From assembly GCA_029247075.1 (NCBI GenBank), contig JAQWLX010000056.1:1-49858 (forward strand): a stretch of DNA of 49,858 nucleotides, in the 5' to 3' direction. The first letter of the stretch is position 1. The number at the start of each line of letters is the position of its first letter. Positions 46,293 through 49,858 of this stretch are shown here, one piece after another. The notes beneath the pieces were generated by a model, which made no database searches, was not told where the DNA came from, and saw nothing but the letters and a program-made list of their open reading frames with translations. The translations under genes were made by a program, and so were the position numbers. The stretch comes from Halieaceae bacterium (GTDB taxonomy: Bacteria; Pseudomonadota; Gammaproteobacteria; Pseudomonadales; Halieaceae).

Positions 46293-46320
46293 GGGGAAGG
46301 TTTCTTCCCCTCATTTTATA
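46293..46320 (+). terminator. Candidate intrinsic terminator between gluQ and pcnB
   Basis: GGGGAAG-GTTT-CTTCCCC stem (46293-46310) followed by TCATTTTATA. Confidence 0.5.
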
Positions 46321-46392
46321 GGTTTATCACTAAATAAATAAGCTGTGATAAACTAACCGCTAATGCAAATCAAAGCTTAGGGCATCTTTCAA

Positions 46393-47604
46393 TTGAAGGT
46401 CATTTCAAGAGACCAGCACTCTATATCTAATAAAGATATTAGTGATAATGCATTAAATATCATCAGCGGTCTTAGCGACAGAGGACATGAAGCTTACCTC
46501 GTAGGCGGCGCAGTCAGAGATCTTCTTTTAGGTAGAATTCCAAAAGATTTTGATGTGGCGACCAGTGCTACACCAGAAGAAATACGCAAAATCTTTCGAC
46601 GCGCAAGAGTAATAGGTCGAAGATTCCGTATTACGCACATTAGGTGTGGAAGAGAATTGATAGAGGTAACTACCTTCAGGGGTAATCAGCAAAAAAATTG
46701 TCCAAGTGACGTTGTGCATGAGGAATTTAAACAGAGTAGCCGAGGCCTTCTGTTAAGAGATAACGTCTTCGGCACTATGAAGGAAGATGCGACTAGAAGA
46801 GACATTACTGTAAATGCGCTCTATTACGATCCAGAAAAATTTTCTATTATCGATCACACTGGAGGACTCAATGACCTATCAGAATCTAAAATTAATGTGA
46901 TTGGCAACCCTTCAACGAGATTCATAGAAGATCCGGTAAGAATTTTACGTGTTATTAGATTTGCAACGAAACTTAATTTCAATATTTCCTCTAATACGGC
47001 GAAATCAATACCTACAATGTCTCCATTCTTAGCTGAGATCCCTTCAGCAAGGTTATTTGACGAATTTTTGAAACTCTTTTTTTCAGGAAATGCAAGGAAC
47101 ACTCTCGAAAGCATAATTAATTACTCTCTGCTAGATTATTTTTTCCCAGATCTCCAAGCCCAAATGACGAATCAGAGTAAGTGGAGCAATCTCATTAAGA
47201 ATGCATGTGCAGATACCGACTTAAGAATTTATCAAAATAAAAGTGTGGCTCCTGCATTTCTTCTGGCAGTAATGTTGTGGCCAAGATTATCTACCATTAT
47301 TAATAAAATCCCGAATGGAAGGCAAGATCCATTTACAACGCTTCAGTCAGCTATATCTAAAGTGATTGCGAAATCAAATTCTCAAATGGCTATACCAAAG
47401 CGTTTTTCTACTTCTATAAGAGAAATATGGGAAATGCAATATCACCTGGAACACAGTAAAAGACAAAAAGCCATATATTTAATGACAAAGCGAAGATTCC
47501 GCGCAGGGTATGATTTGCTTGTATTACGAGAAAGGGTTGGAGACTGCAGCGCTGGGCTGGAAAATAGATGGAATCAGCTACAAAATAACCATAAAAAACT
47601 TTAA
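46393..47604 (+). CDS. pcnB: Poly(A) polymerase I (TTG start)
   Basis: EAYLVGGAVRDLLLGRIPKDFDVATSATPEEIRKIFRRARVIGRRFRITH; TRRDITVNALYYDP; RFIEDPVRILRVIRFATKL. Confidence 0.95.
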   Translation: MKVISRDQHSISNKDISDNALNIISGLSDRGHEAYLVGGAVRDLLLGRIPKDFDVATSATPEEIRKIFRRARVIGRRFRITHIRCGRELIEVTTFRGNQQKNCPSDVVHEEFKQSSRGLLLRDNVFGTMKEDATRRDITVNALYYDPEKFSIIDHTGGLNDLSESKINVIGNPSTRFIEDPVRILRVIRFATKLNFNISSNTAKSIPTMSPFLAEIPSARLFDEFLKLFFSGNARNTLESIINYSLLDYFFPDLQAQMTNQSKWSNLIKNACADTDLRIYQNKSVAPAFLLAVMLWPRLSTIINKIPNGRQDPFTTLQSAISKVIAKSNSQMAIPKRFSTSIREIWEMQYHLEHSKRQKAIYLMTKRRFRAGYDLLVLRERVGDCSAGLENRWNQLQNNHKKL

Positions 47605-47678
47605 AATCTCTCTATAGTAAAAAATCTCACAGATCTAGAGATGATCACTATCAATTTCTCAGCTAGAGGAGCAGGATC

Positions 47679-48179
47679 TTGATTAGCTGCTATATTGGAC
47701 TTGGGTCAAATTTAAATCAACCTGCAAACCAACTGCGGGCAGCATGCGCATATCTACAAACCATACCGAAGTCAAATTTGACTTGCACATCATCTGTTTA
47801 CAGAACTAGCCCTGTAGGGAAGCTTAACCAGCCTGATTTTCTTAATGCCGCGGTAAAACTTGATACAAAACTTCCCGTTTTATCACTTTTAGACACTCTT
47901 CAAGAGATTGAAAAGACACAAGGAAGAATTAGAACTGAGCGTTGGGGAGCTAGAAATATTGACATTGATATACTCCTTTTCGGAGACAAAACTCTTTCTT
48001 TCCCGCGCCTTACTATACCCCATCCAAGACTTCATCTTAGAATGTTTGTGCTAACACCTTTAGTAGAAATATGTGGCCCCAGTAAGCTCCTACCTTCCGG
48101 ACTTTTGCTGAAGCAAGTGATTGAAAAATGTCCTTCTGAAAAGGTAGAGAAAACCAATATACGACTTTTGGATAATTAA
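47679..48179 (+). CDS. folK: 2-amino-4-hydroxy-6-hydroxymethyldihydropteridine diphosphokinase (TTG start)
   Basis: CYIGLGSNLNQP, SSVYRTSPVGKLNQPDFLNAAVKL, ERWGARNIDIDILLFGD, IPHPRLHLRMFVLTPL. Confidence 0.95.
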   Translation: MISCYIGLGSNLNQPANQLRAACAYLQTIPKSNLTCTSSVYRTSPVGKLNQPDFLNAAVKLDTKLPVLSLLDTLQEIEKTQGRIRTERWGARNIDIDILLFGDKTLSFPRLTIPHPRLHLRMFVLTPLVEICGPSKLLPSGLLLKQVIEKCPSEKVEKTNIRLLDN

Positions 48180-48204
48180 CTGTAAAATTGTTATGGAGTG
48201 ATAG

Positions 48205-48885
48205 GTGCAAAAGGGAGATCCGATAAATATAGATTTAAAAGGTCGGGAACCCCCCGCATATATAGCAATAGAGGGACCCATTGGTGTTGGGAAAACAACG
48301 CTAGCTCACCTACTAGCTCAAAGTTTTAATTATGAAATTCTTTTGGAAGACTCAGACCAAAACCCTTTCCTGAAAGATTTTTATAAAAACCCCGAGCAAA
48401 GCGCTTTGGCTACTCAGCTCTTTTTCCTCTTTCAACGAGTTCAAAAGATACAGAGTCTGAGACAGGCCGACATTTTTTCTCCTGTTAGAATTTCAGATTT
48501 TCTCATAGAAAAGGACCCTCTATTTGCGAAGATCACATTGACTATAGATGAATTAGAACTTTATCAGAAAGTCTATAGTCAACTGACTATAGATGCGCCA
48601 AAGCCCGACTTAGTCATCTACCTGCAGGCATCTACGGATGTGCTTTTATCTAGAATTGAGCAAAGAGGCAATCGCACTGAAAGAGCTATATCAAAAACTT
48701 ATCTTCAAAGCTTGAATGAGGTATACAGCGAATTTTTTCTGTACTACGATGAGGCTCCACTACTAATTGTAAATTCAAGCGAAATAGACTTGGTTAATCG
48801 AGAAACTGACTATTTAAATTTGGTAGATTACTTACTGAATATTAAAAGTGGTCGACATTATTTAAACCCAATTTTCTTCGGATGA
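48205..48885 (+). CDS. Deoxynucleoside kinase family protein (GTG start)
   Basis: YIAIEGPIGVGKTTLAHLLA; DLVIYLQASTDVLLSRIEQRGNRTERAIS. Confidence 0.9.
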   Translation: MQKGDPINIDLKGREPPAYIAIEGPIGVGKTTLAHLLAQSFNYEILLEDSDQNPFLKDFYKNPEQSALATQLFFLFQRVQKIQSLRQADIFSPVRISDFLIEKDPLFAKITLTIDELELYQKVYSQLTIDAPKPDLVIYLQASTDVLLSRIEQRGNRTERAISKTYLQSLNEVYSEFFLYYDEAPLLIVNSSEIDLVNRETDYLNLVDYLLNIKSGRHYLNPIFFG

Positions 48886-48892
48886 TTTTCTT

Positions 48893-49684
48893 GTGGCAAA
48901 AATAACTATCAGTGATCTTTTCAAAATTAAGAGTAAAGGTGGGAAATTTGCCTGCCTAACCGCCTATGATTCAACATTTTCACACCTAATCAGTCAATGT
49001 GGAATCGAAGTAATCCTAGTCGGAGATTCACTTGGAAATGTGATTCAAGGACATAAGACTACTCTACAAGTAACTGTTAAAAATATGGCTTACCACACAG
49101 CGTGTGTAACAGAAATTGAACCTCAATCTTTAGTTATTACGGATCTTCCTTTTATGAGCTATCCAACTCCGTCTGAGGCTATAAAAACAGCAGCGGCTAT
49201 GATGAGAAACGGAGCAGAAATGGTCAAGGTAGAGGGTGGTCTTTGGTTGAGTTCAATTATCTTTCATCTTGTAGAGCGTGGAATACCGGTCTGCGGGCAT
49301 TTGGGATTAACTCCTCAGTCCTTCCATATGTTGGGTGGTTATAAAGTTCAAGGAAGAAGTGAGGCGGATGCAGCGACCATACTTTCGGACGCTCTATCTA
49401 TACAGGAGGCCGGAGCCAGTCTGTTAGTTTTAGAATGCATTCCGGAGACTCTGGCTTCAGAGATTTCAGCTGAATTAAAAATACCAGTAATAGGTATCGG
49501 GGCTGGACCAAATACTGACGGTCAAGTGCTGGTGCTGCATGACATGCTTGGTCTTACAGCTAATTCACCAGGTTTTTCAAAAGATTTTCTCAGAAATGCG
49601 GATTCTGTAACTACTGCAATAAAAAACTTTCGGGATTCAGTAAAAAATAGAGAATTTCCAGAAGAGAATAACTGGTATAGCTAG
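48893..49684 (+). CDS. panB: 3-methyl-2-oxobutanoate hydroxymethyltransferase (GTG start)
   Basis: FACLTAYDSTFSHLISQCGIEVILVGDSLGNVIQGHKTTLQVTV; VCGHLGLTPQSFHMLGGYKVQGR; VIGIGAGPNTDGQVLVLHDMLG. Confidence 0.96.
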   Translation: MAKITISDLFKIKSKGGKFACLTAYDSTFSHLISQCGIEVILVGDSLGNVIQGHKTTLQVTVKNMAYHTACVTEIEPQSLVITDLPFMSYPTPSEAIKTAAAMMRNGAEMVKVEGGLWLSSIIFHLVERGIPVCGHLGLTPQSFHMLGGYKVQGRSEADAATILSDALSIQEAGASLLVLECIPETLASEISAELKIPVIGIGAGPNTDGQVLVLHDMLGLTANSPGFSKDFLRNADSVTTAIKNFRDSVKNREFPEENNWYS

Positions 49685-49706
49685 AAAATAAAGTGGGCAC
49701 TTACTT

Positions 49707-49858
49707 TTAATTTATTTTAATTTTTATATCGTCAAATTTGTACTTAATATATCTCGAAAATCGTTTGATGGTAGTAGATGTTACGGCATACTTTACGTCA
49801 CTTTGTCTTAGCAACTTGTCAGATTTTTCTCTATGTTTAAGAAAATAAATCAATAGCT
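49707..49858 (-). CDS. Possible C-terminal end of an unidentified minus-strand gene running off the window
   Basis: About 50 open codons (...IYFLKHREKSDKLLRQSDVKYAVTSTTIKRFSRYIKYKFDDIKIKIN*). Short and AT-rich, so chance is plausible. Confidence 0.3.
   Translation of the reverse strand, partial: LLIYFLKHREKSDKLLRQSDVKYAVTSTTIKRFSRYIKYKFDDIKIKIN

Noticed and set aside
1-49858. CRISPR arrays, tRNAs, rRNAs, IS elements, prophage genes
   Set aside because: None recognised by eye; short or degenerate tRNAs cannot be fully excluded without tRNAscan/Infernal.

Overview
This ~50 kb window looks like an AT-rich, densely coding gammaproteobacterial chromosome. I found no rRNA, tRNA, CRISPR array or transposase. 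Left to right: (1) the 3' end of imuB (not in the ORF track), a lipocalin gene on the opposite strand, and dnaE2, whose promoter sits in a 42-bp near-perfect palindrome containing a LexA-type box; (2) an FAD monooxygenase; (3) a signalling locus with SiaA-, SiaB- and SiaC-like proteins, plus a class III nucleotide cyclase, a cyclic-nucleotide-binding protein, an MBL-fold hydrolase and an HDOD protein, and no GGDEF protein; (4) housekeeping genes: argG, pyrC, rnt, a Lon-substrate-binding-domain protein, a YkgJ-type protein, an RND/MMPL exporter, mpl, PPi-type PFK, a VanY-like peptidase and queE/queD/queC. The QueD is a triple-domain protein with catalytic residues distributed over different repeats; (5) an accessory segment with a TonB-dependent receptor, a frameshifted TPR gene, an MFS transporter and an IPNS-like oxygenase with an in-frame TGA; (6) a same-strand block with SQR, an SBP56/MtoX-type methanethiol oxidase, a SCO-MauG fusion, SCO, a GBBH-like dioxygenase, BKACE and a carnitine-dehydrogenase-like protein, with a GcvT/DmdA-family protein divergent to it; (7) sfsA, an aminotransferase, dksA with an H1-like tail, gluQ, pcnB, folK, a dNK and panB. 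The pcnB upstream gap may carry a small RNA. The best candidates for new biology are the sulfur/carnitine-type block, the triple QueD, the cyclase-linked Sia-like locus and the bidirectional SOS palindrome. All names come from reading sequence motifs; no database search was run.
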